A stretch of 64,000 nucleotides of DNA from Streptomyces longispororuber (GTDB lineage: Bacteria > Actinomycetota > Actinomycetes > Streptomycetales > Streptomycetaceae), in NCBI RefSeq assembly GCF_014656095.1, contig NZ_BNBT01000005.1, positions 1 through 64,000 on the forward strand, read 5' to 3'. Both the position numbers and the translations under genes were made by a program. Numbering within the stretch: the first letter of the stretch is position 1; every line of letters begins with the position of its first letter. This document shows, piece by piece, positions 23,620-32,620 of the stretch. Under the pieces are notes generated by a model, which worked only from the letters and a program-made list of their open reading frames with translations, did no database searches and was not told the origin of the DNA.

Positions 23620-26364
23620 ATGACGTACTCCCTGGTTTCGCGGCCGCGTGCCGCCCGGCTGTCCGCGGCGGCGCTCGCCGGAGTGCTCCTCGCCGCCGTG
23701 CCGCCCCCCGCAGGCTCGCAGCCGCAGCGGGGCGCCGCCTCCGCCACCCCCCACTCCACCTGCCGCGACGGCGCGGGCTGGACCCTCGACAGCACCCGCG
23801 TCGACCCCGAGGACACCCACCACGCCTTCGTCGGCAACGGCTACCTCGGGCAGCGCGTGGCGCCCAACGGCTCCGGATACACCGACAGCGACGCCAAGAC
23901 CGGCTGGCCGCTGTTCACCCCGCGCTACGACGGCTCCTTCGTCTCCGGCCTGTACGCGCACAATGCGCGCACCGCAGGGAACCGGCAGGCCGTCGCCGCG
24001 CTGCCCACCTGGACGCCGCTCACCGTCACCACGGGCGGCGCGGGCGCCGACACCTTCAACTCTTCGACGCGGCCGGGCCGGATCTCCGCCTACCGGCAGA
24101 GCCTGCTGCTGCACTGCGGAGTCGTCCGCACCGCGCTCACCTGGACCGCCGCCGACGGCCGGAAGACCGACCTCGTCTACGAGGTGGTGGCCGACCGCGT
24201 CAACCCGCACGTGGGTGCCGTACGGCTGCGGATGCGGCCGCACTGGAGCGGTGAGGCGACCGTCACCGACGTCCTCGACGGCCGCGGCGCCCGGCGGATC
24301 CAGCAGACCGGCGGCGGCGACCGCACCCCCGCCCGCCACGCGGACGCCGACCACCCCGCCCCCGCCATGGACGTCACGTTCCGCACGGACGGCACCAAGG
24401 TCGCGGGCGCCGTCGCCTCCACCCTGCGCGGCGGGCACGGCGTCCACCACGCCCGCGTGCGACGCGCCGCGCAGGCGCAGGACTTGACCACGCGTCAGGG
24501 CCTCACGCTGCCCGTCCGCCGCGGGCGGAGCTACGAACTCACCAAGTACGTGGGCGTCGACACGGCCCTCACGGGCGTCGACCCGGGCGCGGCGGCGGTG
24601 GCGGCGGACCGGCGCGCCGCCCACCGGGGCTGGGACGCCCTGCTGCGCGCCCACACCGCCGCGTGGGCCCGGCTGTGGCGCGGCGACATCGAGGTGCCGG
24701 GCCGGCGCGACCTCCAGACCTGGGTGCGCTCCGCGCGGTACGGGCTGCTCTCCAGCACCCGCGCAGGCGCCGCCAACAGCATCGCCCCTGCGGGACTGAC
24801 CAGCGACAACTACGCGGGCCTCGTCTTCTGGGACGCCGAGACGTGGATGTACCCGGGGCTGCTCGCCACGGACCCGGAGCTCGCCAGGTCCGTCGTCGAC
24901 TACCGCTACCGCACCCGCGCGGCCGCCCGCGCCAACGCCCGCGCGCTCGGCTACAAGGGCCTCTTCTACCCCTGGAACAGCGGCAGTTCGGGCGACCTCG
25001 CCAAGGAGTGCCACAGCGTCGACCCGCCGCACTGCCGCACGCAGATCCACCTCCAGGCCGACATCTCCCTGGCCACCTGGCAGTACTACCTGGCCACCAA
25101 GGACACGACGTGGCTGCGGGAGCGCGGCTGGCCCGTCCTGAAGGGCATCGCCGAGTTCTGGGCCGCCCGCGTCAGCCGCAACGCCGACGGCAGCTACTCC
25201 CTCAAGGACACCGCGGGCCCCGACGAGTACAGCAACGGCGTCGACGACGCGGTGTTCACCAACGCGGGCGCCGTCACCGCCCTGCGCCACGCCACCCGCG
25301 CCGCGACGCTCCTCGGCGAGCGGGCCCCCGCCGCGTGGTCGCGGATCGCCGACAGGATCCGCATCCCGTACGACGCCCGCCGCAAGGTCTTCGAGCAGTA
25401 CGACGGCTACGACGGCGGCCTGATCAAGCAGGCCGACACGGTGCTGCTCATGTACCCGCTGGAGTGGCCGATGCCGAAGGGCGCCGCGGCGGCCACGCTC
25501 GACTACTACGCGCGGCGCACCGACCCCGACGGCCCGGCCATGACGGACTCGGTGCACGCCATCGGCGCCGCCGGGATCGGCGAGCCGGGCTGCTCCACGT
25601 ACACGTACCTGGAGCGCTCCATCAGGCCGTTCGTGCGCGGGCCCTTCGCGCAGTTCTCCGAGGCCCGCGGCGACAAGGCCGGGGCCGAGGACCCGCTGTC
25701 CGGCTCGCCCGCGCACGACTTCCTCACCGGCAAGGGCGGCTTCCTGCAGACCTTCACACACGGCCTGACCGGCATGCGCCCGCGCGAGGGCGCGCTGCGC
25801 CTGGACCCGATGCTGCCGCCGCAGCTCGCCGCGGGCGTCACCCTGCGCGGCCTGCGGTGGCAGGGCCGTACGTACGACATCGAGCTCGGCGCCCACCGCA
25901 CGACGGTGCGGCTCACGCACGGAGAGCCCATGACCCTCGACACGCCGCAGGGCGAACAGGTCGTCAGCGAGGGCGCACCCGCGGTCCTGAAGACCCGCCG
26001 CCCCGACCTCGCGCCCACCGGCAACAAGGCGCGCTGCGTCCCCGCCGAGGCCTCCTCCGAGGAGCCGGGCATGTACGCGGGCGCCGCGGTCGACGGCAGC
26101 CCGGCCACGGCCTGGGTCCCCGACGCGGCGACCGGCACCCTGACCGCGGACCTCGGCGAGCCCGTCCGGGTCCGCGGCGTCACCCCGACCTGGACCGGCA
26201 CCGAGCCGGTGTCGTACGCCGTCGAGGTCTCCCTCGACGGCCGCCGCTGGCACGCCGTGGACGGGACGGACCGCTCCCGCCTCGCGCGCTTCGTCCGGGT
26301 GACAGTACGGGGCGAGCCCCGGGCGAAGGAACGGCCCGGCATCGCCGAGCTGACCGTGCGCTGA
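23620..26364 (+). CDS. Secreted GH65-family glycoside hydrolase (acid trehalase-like) with C-terminal F5/8C domain
   Basis: The 914-residue protein starts at ATG 23620 after GGAGAACA. The signal peptide has a basic start, hydrophobic LSAAALAGVLLAAVPPPAGS, and mature start near 32. The N-terminal beta-sandwich begins CRDGAGWTLDSTRVDPEDTH, HHAFVGNGYLGQRVAP. The (alpha/alpha)6 barrel has the substrate stretch YAGLVFWDAETWMYPGLLAT and the general acid Glu536 in DTAGPDEYSNG, then VFTNAGAV. GH65 members act on alpha-glucosides by hydrolysis or phosphorolysis; the extracellular site and the match to Ath1-type proteins favour trehalose hydrolysis. Residues from about 805 (ARCVPAEASSEEPGMYAGAA) form a discoidin-like carbohydrate-binding domain. 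Confidence 0.85.
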   Translation: MTYSLVSRPRAARLSAAALAGVLLAAVPPPAGSQPQRGAASATPHSTCRDGAGWTLDSTRVDPEDTHHAFVGNGYLGQRVAPNGSGYTDSDAKTGWPLFTPRYDGSFVSGLYAHNARTAGNRQAVAALPTWTPLTVTTGGAGADTFNSSTRPGRISAYRQSLLLHCGVVRTALTWTAADGRKTDLVYEVVADRVNPHVGAVRLRMRPHWSGEATVTDVLDGRGARRIQQTGGGDRTPARHADADHPAPAMDVTFRTDGTKVAGAVASTLRGGHGVHHARVRRAAQAQDLTTRQGLTLPVRRGRSYELTKYVGVDTALTGVDPGAAAVAADRRAAHRGWDALLRAHTAAWARLWRGDIEVPGRRDLQTWVRSARYGLLSSTRAGAANSIAPAGLTSDNYAGLVFWDAETWMYPGLLATDPELARSVVDYRYRTRAAARANARALGYKGLFYPWNSGSSGDLAKECHSVDPPHCRTQIHLQADISLATWQYYLATKDTTWLRERGWPVLKGIAEFWAARVSRNADGSYSLKDTAGPDEYSNGVDDAVFTNAGAVTALRHATRAATLLGERAPAAWSRIADRIRIPYDARRKVFEQYDGYDGGLIKQADTVLLMYPLEWPMPKGAAAATLDYYARRTDPDGPAMTDSVHAIGAAGIGEPGCSTYTYLERSIRPFVRGPFAQFSEARGDKAGAEDPLSGSPAHDFLTGKGGFLQTFTHGLTGMRPREGALRLDPMLPPQLAAGVTLRGLRWQGRTYDIELGAHRTTVRLTHGEPMTLDTPQGEQVVSEGAPAVLKTRRPDLAPTGNKARCVPAEASSEEPGMYAGAAVDGSPATAWVPDAATGTLTADLGEPVRVRGVTPTWTGTEPVSYAVEVSLDGRRWHAVDGTDRSRLARFVRVTVRGEPRAKERPGIAELTVR

Positions 26365-26383
26365 GCACCCGCGCGGCTTGACG

Positions 26384-26425
26384 GCACGGGCCCCGCCTCC
26401 GCGCGAGCGGCGGCGGGGCCCGTGC
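26384..26425. terminator. Bidirectional terminator
   Basis: Perfect 14-bp arms, GCACGGGCCCCGCC and GGCGGGGCCCGTGC, with a 14-nt loop, lie between the convergent GH65 and MFS genes. Confidence 0.8.
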
Positions 26426-26451
26426 GCGTCCCGTGCCCGTGCCGGGGCGGG

Positions 26452-27741
26452 TCAGGCCGCCGGGGCCCCCTCGGTGCCGCGCACGTGCCGGTCGCGGGCC
26501 GCGCCGAGGCCCACGGCGACCTGCGGGACCAGCAGGACGAGGAGCACGACCACCGGGACGGTCCAGTCGTGCGAGGCGTCGTGGACGGCGCCCAGGACGG
26601 CGGGGCCGGTGGCGGCGAGGACGTAGCCGAAGCACTGCGCCATGCTGGACAGTTGCGCGACGTGCCGGGCGTCCGGCGCCCGCTCCACGATGAACAGCAG
26701 CGCGAGACTGATCGCCGCCCCCTGCCCGAGGCCGAGCAGGCTCATCCACACGTAGGCGCCGCCGGCCGGCGCGGCCAGCAGACCGGCGTACGCGACCGCG
26801 CACAGCACCGCGCCCAGGGCCGCGAGGGCGCCGGAGCCGAGCCGCCCGCCGACGACCACCGGAGCCAGGAAGGAGCCCGCGATGCCGAGCAGCGAGGAGA
26901 ACGACAGCATCCACCCGGCGTCGCCCGCGCCCATCCCGGAGTCCTGGAGCAGCGTCGGCAGCCAGGCCGCGGCGGCGTAGTAGTTCAGCGACTGCAGCCC
27001 CATGTACGCGGTGACCTGCCAGGCCAGCGGGGAGCGCCACAGGCCGCGCACCGGGTGGGCCGCCTGCCGGGCCGCCGCCGCGCCGACCCTGGTGTACGAG
27101 CGCACCTGGGGCAGCCACACCACGAGGGCCAGCAGCGCGAGCGCCCCCCAACAGGCCAGTGTCGTACGCCAGTCCATGCCCGTGGCGTCCCGCACCGGCA
27201 GGGTGACGCCCGCCGCGAGCGCGGCGCCGCCGAACAGCGACATCGAGTACAGGCCCGTCATCAGGCCCGCGCGGGCGGGGAAGTCCCGCTTGATGAGCCC
27301 GGGCAGCAGCACGTTGGCGACGGCGATGCCCGCGCCGATGACGACCGTCCCGGCGAACAGCGCCACCACGGAGTCCAGCATCCGCAGGGCCGTGCCCGCG
27401 CAGATCAGGGCCATGGTGCCGAGCAGCGCCCGCTCCGTGCCGAAGCGGCGGCCGAGGCGCGGCGCGACCGGCGCGAGCAGTCCGAAGCAGAGCAGGGGCA
27501 GCGCCGTCAGGAGGCTGGTGGCCGCCGCCGACATGCCGCTGTCGTCGCGGATGGTGTCCGCCAGCGGGGACACGGCGACGAGCGCGGGGCGCAGGTTCAG
27601 GGCGAGCAGGACGACACCGAGGCCGAGGTGGAGCGCGCGCCGGCCGGTCACGCCGGGTGGCCGGGGCCGGGTCCTGGCCGGTGGCGTGGCGTCGTCGTCC
27701 CGCGCCACGGCGGCCGTGGGGGCGGGCGCTTCCCTGCACAT
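26452..27741 (-). CDS. MFS transporter, CynX/NimT-like
   Basis: The 429-residue protein starts at ATG 27741, after AGGAG 11 nt upstream. About twelve hydrophobic helices follow a Pro/Arg-rich cytosolic tail. The first helix is ALHLGLGVVLLALNLRPALV. The GLLAPVAPRLGRRFGTERAL loop is the MFS motif-A position, and a long central loop (RSYTRVGAAAARQAAHPVRG) separates the halves. The LNLRPALVAVSPL opening is typical of CynX/NimT transporters (cyanate, nitroimidazole or unknown substrates). It is downstream of a FadR-type GntR regulator on the same strand (53 bp), probably its regulator. Direction and substrate cannot be read. Confidence 0.8.
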   Translation of the reverse strand: MCREAPAPTAAVARDDDATPPARTRPRPPGVTGRRALHLGLGVVLLALNLRPALVAVSPLADTIRDDSGMSAAATSLLTALPLLCFGLLAPVAPRLGRRFGTERALLGTMALICAGTALRMLDSVVALFAGTVVIGAGIAVANVLLPGLIKRDFPARAGLMTGLYSMSLFGGAALAAGVTLPVRDATGMDWRTTLACWGALALLALVVWLPQVRSYTRVGAAAARQAAHPVRGLWRSPLAWQVTAYMGLQSLNYYAAAAWLPTLLQDSGMGAGDAGWMLSFSSLLGIAGSFLAPVVVGGRLGSGALAALGAVLCAVAYAGLLAAPAGGAYVWMSLLGLGQGAAISLALLFIVERAPDARHVAQLSSMAQCFGYVLAATGPAVLGAVHDASHDWTVPVVVLLVLLVPQVAVGLGAARDRHVRGTEGAPAA

Positions 27742-27794
27742 GAGGTGTCTCCTGAGGGGGGTGGGGTGGTGCGGTGGCGGCCGTGGGCCGGTGT

Positions 27795-28517
27795 TCAGCC
27801 GGTGGGTCCGGCGTCGTCGTCGTGCGGCGGCTGGGCGCGCAGCGCCGCCATGCCCTCGGCGAGGTGCGCGAGCACGGCGGCCTCGGCGGCGGCGGGGTCG
27901 CGCGCCTCGATGGCGTCGAGGATCGCCCGGTGCGCGCCGATCTGGTGCCGTACGGAGTCCGGGACCGGGGCGCCGACCACGGACTGCAGGGTCGAGCGCG
28001 TCGCGTCGCTGAGGTGCCCGTACAGGTCGGCGAGGACGTCGTTGTGGGCGGCGGCCGCCACCGCGCGGTGGAAGGCCATGTCCGCGTCGATGAAGGCCTC
28101 GATCTCCCCGGCCTCCCAGGCCCGGCCGCGCTCGGCGAGCGCCGACCGCAGCGCGTCGAGGTCCTCCGGCGTGCGCCGCTCGGCCGCGTACCGCGCGGCG
28201 TCCCGCTCCAGCGACGCGCGCACCTCGTACGCCTCAAGGACGCCGGCCTTGCGCACGCGGCGCTGCACGGCGGCGCCGAAGTCGCTGCTCGCGCGCACAT
28301 AGGTGCCGTCGCCCTGGCGCGGCTCCAGCATCCCGGTGTGCACCAGGGCGCGGACCGCCTCCCGCACGGTGTTGCGCCCGACGGAGAGCTGCTCCACGAG
28401 CTGCGGCTCGGCGGGGATCTTCGTGCCGACCGGCCACTCGCCGTCGGCGATGAGGCTCTCCATCTGGGCGATGACGAGGTCGACGAGGTTGGTCCGTGCG
28501 GGGCTGCGCAGCGGCAT
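27795..28517 (-). CDS. FadR-subfamily GntR transcriptional regulator
   Basis: The 240-residue protein starts at ATG 28517. The winged HTH occupies about 8-75 (VIAQMESLIADGEWPVGTKI, PQLVEQLSVGRNTVREAVRA, LEPRQGDGTYV). The FCD ligand domain follows (EAYEVRASLERDAARYAAER, FHRAVAAAAHNDVLADLYGH, HRAILDAIEARDPAAAEAAV) with the metal-binding Asp/His pattern D-x3-H...H...H. It lies in a row with the MFS gene downstream and the amino-acid permease upstream. A near-perfect palindrome 43 bp upstream of the start is its likely operator. Confidence 0.85.
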   Translation of the reverse strand: MPLRSPARTNLVDLVIAQMESLIADGEWPVGTKIPAEPQLVEQLSVGRNTVREAVRALVHTGMLEPRQGDGTYVRASSDFGAAVQRRVRKAGVLEAYEVRASLERDAARYAAERRTPEDLDALRSALAERGRAWEAGEIEAFIDADMAFHRAVAAAAHNDVLADLYGHLSDATRSTLQSVVGAPVPDSVRHQIGAHRAILDAIEARDPAAAEAAVLAHLAEGMAALRAQPPHDDDAGPTG

Positions 28518-28559
28518 CGGCGGGGTGCCCTCTCTGCCTGGGCGACGGGAACGAGGCAG

Positions 28560-28578
28560 ACATGGGAACATCCCATGT
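28560..28578. promoter_or_regulatory. GntR operator candidate
   Basis: ACATGGGA-ACA-TCCCATGT has perfect 8-bp arms and lies 43 bp upstream of the GntR start. Size and symmetry fit a dimeric FadR-type regulator. Confidence 0.7.
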
Positions 28579-28705
28579 TTGAGGGTGTCAAACGACGGCG
28601 AGCGGCGACACCCCCGCAGGAGCGCGGCGGGCGGGCCCGCCGGACCGGAACGCGCGGCCCCGGTCCCGGGCCCCGGCAGCGGTGTTCCCCGAGGGGGGCG
28701 GCCGG

Positions 28706-30010
28706 TCAGCCGGTGCGTCGCCGCCTGACCTCGTACGCCCCGAGCACCACCGCCACCGTCAGCAGGCTCAGCCAGAACTGGGCGCGGCTGTCCGGCAGGA
28801 ACGCCATCGCGCCGATCACGGCGGTCATGGCGGCGACGGTGAGGCGGCTGAGCCAGGGGAAGCCCCACATCCGCAGCGTGAGCCGCTCGGGGGCCGTGCG
28901 TTCGAGGACGCGGCGCATGCGCAGGTGCGCCAGGGCGATCGCGAGGTAGACGAAGAGCGCGACGGCGCCGTAGGAGTCGATGAGGAACTGGAAGACGACG
29001 TCGGGGGAGATCCATGCGGCGACGACCGACGCGTAGCCGACGGAGGTGCCCGCGAGGATGGCCCGGCGCGGCACGCCGCCGCGGCCGAGCCGGGTGAAGC
29101 CGCGCGGCGCGTCGCCGCCGCGGGTGAGCGCGAAGAGCATCCGCGACGACGTGTAGAGCGCCGAGTTGAGGCAGGACAGCACCGCCACCAGCACGACGGC
29201 GTTCATGACGGTCGCCGCCGCGGGCACGTCGAGCCGCTCCAGGACCGCCGCGTACGGGCTGACCTCGACGGCCTCGTCGGTCCAGGGGACCACGGTGACG
29301 ACGAGCAGGATGGACAGGACGTAGAAGGCGACGACGCGCAGCACGATCGACCGGATCGCCGCCGCGACGGCCCGCTCCGGCTCGGTGGACTCCGCCGCCG
29401 CGATGGTCACGATCTCGGCGCCGGTGAAGAAGCCCACGCACGGCACCACGGCGGCGAGCACCGCGCCCACGCCCTCGGGCGCGAACCCGCCGTGCGCGGT
29501 GAGGTGGCCGAACCCCCCGGCGGCGTCGGGCCACAGCCCCAGCACGTACAGCGCGCCGAGGAACAGGAACACGACGATGGCGAGCACCTTCACCGACGAG
29601 AACCAGTACTCGAACTCGCCGAAGGACCGCGCGGAGACCATGTTCGTCGCCGTGAGCAGCGCCATCAGTACGAGGCTGACGGCCCACAGCGGCGCCCCGG
29701 GCAGCCACAGCCGGACGATGCGCCCGCCCGCCACCGCCTCCACGGCGACCACGATCACGAAGAAGTACCAGTAGAGCCACCCGACCGCGAACCCGGCACG
29801 GGGGCCGAGCGTCTCGCGCACATGGGCGTAGAACGAGCCGAGCGCGGGCCGCGCCACCGTCATCTCGGCGAGCATCCGCATGATGAGCACGGTGAGCACC
29901 CCGGCGGCCAGGAAGGAGAGGACGGCCGCGGGCCCGGTCTGCCGCACCACGACACCGCTGCCGACGAAGAGTCCCGCCCCGATCACCCCGCCCAGCGCGA
30001 TCAGGTTCAT
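28706..30010 (-). CDS. Amino-acid permease (APC superfamily, GABA-permease-like), possible 5' frameshift
   Basis: At least 434 residues and about twelve helices; helix 1 is MNLIALGGVIGAGLFVGSGV, the APC signature. The family N-terminus LEKGLKRRH is encoded in frame just upstream of ATG 30010, but that frame has no ATG or GTG before a TGA at about 30107. A GTG at 30107 with sensible codons (MSTRT...) is in the next frame. So either translation starts at 30010, giving a shorter cytosolic tail, or one base was lost from the 5' end. The helices are intact. It probably imports an amino acid or amine handled by the cysteine hydrolase upstream. Confidence 0.8.
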   Translation of the reverse strand: MNLIALGGVIGAGLFVGSGVVVRQTGPAAVLSFLAAGVLTVLIMRMLAEMTVARPALGSFYAHVRETLGPRAGFAVGWLYWYFFVIVVAVEAVAGGRIVRLWLPGAPLWAVSLVLMALLTATNMVSARSFGEFEYWFSSVKVLAIVVFLFLGALYVLGLWPDAAGGFGHLTAHGGFAPEGVGAVLAAVVPCVGFFTGAEIVTIAAAESTEPERAVAAAIRSIVLRVVAFYVLSILLVVTVVPWTDEAVEVSPYAAVLERLDVPAAATVMNAVVLVAVLSCLNSALYTSSRMLFALTRGGDAPRGFTRLGRGGVPRRAILAGTSVGYASVVAAWISPDVVFQFLIDSYGAVALFVYLAIALAHLRMRRVLERTAPERLTLRMWGFPWLSRLTVAAMTAVIGAMAFLPDSRAQFWLSLLTVAVVLGAYEVRRRRTG

Positions 30011-30196
30011 GTGCCGTCGCTTGAGGCCCTTCTCCAGGCCGCCCGTGTCGGTGCCCGCCGGGCCGCCCGCGCCGGGGCCGGGGTGTTCCGTGTCCGCGTA
30101 CTCACGTCAGGCGACGCTAGACGGCGAACGCTGCGGCGCTGTTGCCGCCGTGTTGCGGTCGGGACGGCCGGGGGTGGCCGGGCGACGGCCGCCCAC

Positions 30197-30259
30197 GCCC
30201 GTCAGGCGTCCGCCCCCGCCCGTCAGGCGTCCGCCCCCGCCCGTCAGGCGTCCGCCGCG
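30197..30259. repeat. Three 21-bp tandem repeats at the end of the cysteine hydrolase gene
   Basis: The unit is GCCCGTCAGGCGTCCGCCCC plus one C, at 30197, 30218 and 30239. The third copy contains the stop codon and last residues of the hydrolase, so the gene's 3' end has been duplicated twice downstream. Confidence 0.7.
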
Positions 30260-30912
30260 GCGGACAGCCGCGCTGTGATCTCCTCCGCCGTGAGCACGAG
30301 CGCGAACCCCTTGCGCAGCACGGCCAGTTCCGGCTCCTGGCGCGCCTCGTCGTCGGTGGCCGTGGTGTCCGCGCCGAACACGACGCGGTAGCCGCGCTCG
30401 TACGCCTGCCGCGCGGTCGTGCCGCAGCAGTAGTTGGTGAGCGTCCCGGTGACGATGACCGTGTCCCGGCCGAGGTTGCGCAGGACGGTGTCCAGCGGGG
30501 TGTCGTAGAACGCCCCGTACGACGGCTTGCGGATCAGCACCTCGTCCTCGCGCGGCCCCATCCCGCCCCAGATCCGCGCGGGGCCCGGCCTGCGCCACCC
30601 GTCGGCACCGTGCGGCAGGTACCGCAGCGCGTGCGGGCGGTCGAGCCCGAGGTGGGTGTCGTCGAAGACGGTCCAGACGACCGGGACGCCCACCGTCCTG
30701 CAGTGCTCCACCAGGCCGCGCAGCCGGGGCGCCATGCGCGTGGCGGCGGGCACCCAGTACGGGCTGAACCCGGGTGCGACGAACTCCTCCTGCATGTCGA
30801 CGACCAGCAGGGCGGAGCGTTCGGGACGCACGGCGAAGGACGCCCGTCCGCGCTCGTAACCGTCCCGCGCCCGGGCCGCCACCCACTCCTCGGTGTACGC
30901 GGTCGACTCCAT
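30244..30912 (-). CDS. Isochorismatase-like cysteine hydrolase
   Basis: The 222-residue protein starts at ATG 30912. The catalytic triad of the cysteine hydrolase family is complete: Asp39 in SALLVVDMQEEFV, Lys129 in VLIRKPSYGAF, and Cys162 in TGTLTNYCCGTTARQAYERG, with the preceding cis-peptide segment VIVTGT. These enzymes hydrolyse amides such as N-carbamoylsarcosine, ureidoacrylate or nicotinamide. The large substrate lid (RYLPHGADGWRRPG) fits N-carbamoyl-type subfamilies. It is upstream of an amino-acid permease on the same strand, so uptake and hydrolysis of a nitrogen compound are likely linked. Confidence 0.8.
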   Translation of the reverse strand: MESTAYTEEWVAARARDGYERGRASFAVRPERSALLVVDMQEEFVAPGFSPYWVPAATRMAPRLRGLVEHCRTVGVPVVWTVFDDTHLGLDRPHALRYLPHGADGWRRPGPARIWGGMGPREDEVLIRKPSYGAFYDTPLDTVLRNLGRDTVIVTGTLTNYCCGTTARQAYERGYRVVFGADTTATDDEARQEPELAVLRKGFALVLTAEEITARLSAAADA

Positions 30913-30952
30913 CCAAGCCTCCAGAACTCGTCATATCGGGGTCCGTGCCGCG

Positions 30953-30988
30953 GATACATCGGGCTGGAATACATCGTCCCGAGGTATC
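30953..30988. promoter_or_regulatory. Spaced palindrome upstream of the cysteine hydrolase
   Basis: Arms GATACATCGGG and CCCGAGGTATC match at 10 of 11 positions around a 14-bp spacer. It lies 40-75 bp upstream of the ATG and is a candidate regulator site. It differs from the GntR box at 28560. Confidence 0.5.
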
Positions 30989-31086
30989 TGTTGCGAGGTG
31001 ACGATAACAGGGCGGCGGGCCCGGCGGCATCGGTTCGTCGGGGGATGCCGGGGTGCCCGTGCGGCCTGCCGGGAGATGATGGGTGC

Positions 31087-31419
31087 GTGCTGACAGTCGA
31101 AGAGGTACGGGACCTGCTGGCGCCGCGGGTCGTAGGGGCGTGGGACCAGGGCGGCGGCTTCACCCTTGAGGTGGTGGACCTCGAAGTCGTCCAGCGCGGG
31201 CGGCAGTTCAGCGTCTACCTGGAGGTCGTCGCGCCGGACGGGCGCTGGCTGGTGCGCTGCGACCGCGGCAGCGGCGAGTCGCACCTCTTCAACCCGTGCC
31301 CGCCCGAGACCCTGCTGGCCTGGGTGGCGACGGCGCTGCGGATCGAGATGTTCGAGTGGTGGGAGACCAAGGGGGCCGAGCGGCGCACCGCGAAGCAGGG
31401 TGTGCGGCTCGACGGCTGA
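31087..31419 (+). CDS. Hypothetical protein (110 aa)
   Basis: GTG at 31087 follows GGGAG. The acidic/aromatic protein reads LTVEEVRDLLAPRVVGAWDQ, FSVYLEVVAPDGRWLVRCDR, HLFNPCPPETLLAWVATALR and FEWWETKGAERRTAKQGVRL. It has no signal or membrane segment. Codon bias and ribosome site support a real gene. It is divergent from the cysteine hydrolase and could share its control region. No family recognised. Confidence 0.6.
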   Translation: MLTVEEVRDLLAPRVVGAWDQGGGFTLEVVDLEVVQRGRQFSVYLEVVAPDGRWLVRCDRGSGESHLFNPCPPETLLAWVATALRIEMFEWWETKGAERRTAKQGVRLDG

Positions 31420-31654
31420 CGGCGGTGCCGCGGCCGGGCCCCGCCGCCTCGATGGCAGGCCGTGCGGTGATCTATGGGGCACCGTTACATGATCTTCGGA
31501 TAGCCGTAATGACGGCTGAACTAGGTTGATTGCGTACTCGCCGGACAGCGCGGACGGCGAGGGCAAACAGGACAGTGCCCGGTGCGCCGCCGCCCGCCCT
31601 GCGGGGCCGCGCCCGTGTGCGCACCGATCCACCACCGTGAAGGGGAACCACGCC

Positions 31655-32314
31655 ATGACCAGCACCCACCGCCGCAGCACCCTGCGTACCGCCACCGTCT
31701 CGGTCCTCGCCGGTACGGCCCTCCTGGCCCCGGCCGCGGCCGCGCTGGCGAGCGCGCCCGCCGCGGAGCGGCCCGCCGCGGTGCGGACCGTCGCCGCCAA
31801 GCCCGTGAAGATCGACATCGGCGCCGGTGTCACCGTCACCGTCAAGGACGGCAAGCCGTACTACAACGGCAAGGCCCTCAAGCCGGGCCAGATCGTCGAC
31901 GACGGCATCTACCTGCACCTGAGCGCCGACGGCAAGCGCCTGTACAGCAAGACGCAGGGCGGGGGCACGCCGTACGCCATCTGGGACGTGAAGACCGGCA
32001 AGAGCCTCGGCACCCAGAAGAACAGCCCCACCGCCCCGGTGAAGGCCGCGCTCACCGCCAAGCCGTCGGCCACCTCCGTGAAGGCCTGGCAGGAGCTGCG
32101 CGTCAGCGGCAAGGCCACCGGCATCAAGGCGGGCACCAAGGTCGGCCTCCAGCAGAAGCAGCGCGGCGCGTGGAAGACGCTGCCCGCCTCCACCACCGTC
32201 AACAAGTCCGGCGCGTACAGCCTGCGCGTCAAGCTCGGCCTCAAGGGCAAGAACGAGCTGCGCATCAAGAGCGGTGCCACGCTGTCGCCCGTCTTCACGG
32301 TGACGGTCCGCTGA
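31655..32314 (+). CDS. Secreted protein of unknown function (219 aa)
   Basis: ATG at 31655 follows AAGGGG. The Sec signal (RTATVSVLAGTALLAPAAAA, cleavage near ALAS/A 32-36) is followed by a basic, Lys/Thr/Gly-rich protein. Segments KIDIGAGVTVTVKDGKPYYN and GIYLHLSADGKRLYSKTQGG suggest one beta module. A second module resembles a bacterial immunoglobulin-like fold: VKAALTAKPSATSVKAWQEL, RVSGKATGIKAGTKVGLQQK, SGAYSLRVKLGLKGKNELRI. It is probably a surface or matrix protein. The role is unknown. Confidence 0.7.
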   Translation: MTSTHRRSTLRTATVSVLAGTALLAPAAAALASAPAAERPAAVRTVAAKPVKIDIGAGVTVTVKDGKPYYNGKALKPGQIVDDGIYLHLSADGKRLYSKTQGGGTPYAIWDVKTGKSLGTQKNSPTAPVKAALTAKPSATSVKAWQELRVSGKATGIKAGTKVGLQQKQRGAWKTLPASTTVNKSGAYSLRVKLGLKGKNELRIKSGATLSPVFTVTVR

Positions 32315-32347
32315 CCCGCCGCCGCCTCGACGCGGCGTACGGCGCCC

Positions 32348-32381
32348 GGGCGCCCGCCACCCTTCGGGGGTGGGGGCGCCC
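32348..32381 (+). terminator. Rho-independent-type terminator
   Basis: GGGCGCCC...ACCC-TTCG-GGGT...GGCGCCC stem with a TTCG-type tetraloop, followed by GCGCTGTTTT, just after the secreted-protein gene. Confidence 0.75.
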
Positions 32382-32620
32382 GCGCTGTTTTCCCGGGCGG
32401 GGCGGCCCCTCCGGGCTGGGCGGCGGGCCTCCCGGGCAGGGCAGGGCTGGGCCAGGCGGGGCGGGTGAAGGGGCGTGCGGATGGGCGCGTGGACGGGCCG
32501 ACGGACGCGGGCGGACGGGAATTCGGTGTCGGTTCCACCCCGGCGACCAGCATGATCGAATCGACCCGGGACCGGCCCCGGACCGATCCGCATCCGTACC
32601 GCAGCCGAAAGGTGCCGCTC
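32382..32620. other. G-rich intergenic spacer
   Basis: GGGCGG-type repeats without a gene. The last part (AACCGCAGCCGAAAGGTG) supplies a modest ribosome site for the next gene. Confidence 0.4.

Noticed and set aside
23578..26253. An 891-codon minus-strand frame
   Set aside because: It is fully antisense to the GH65 enzyme, which has a signal peptide and catalytic motifs. Composition is typical of a high-GC shadow.
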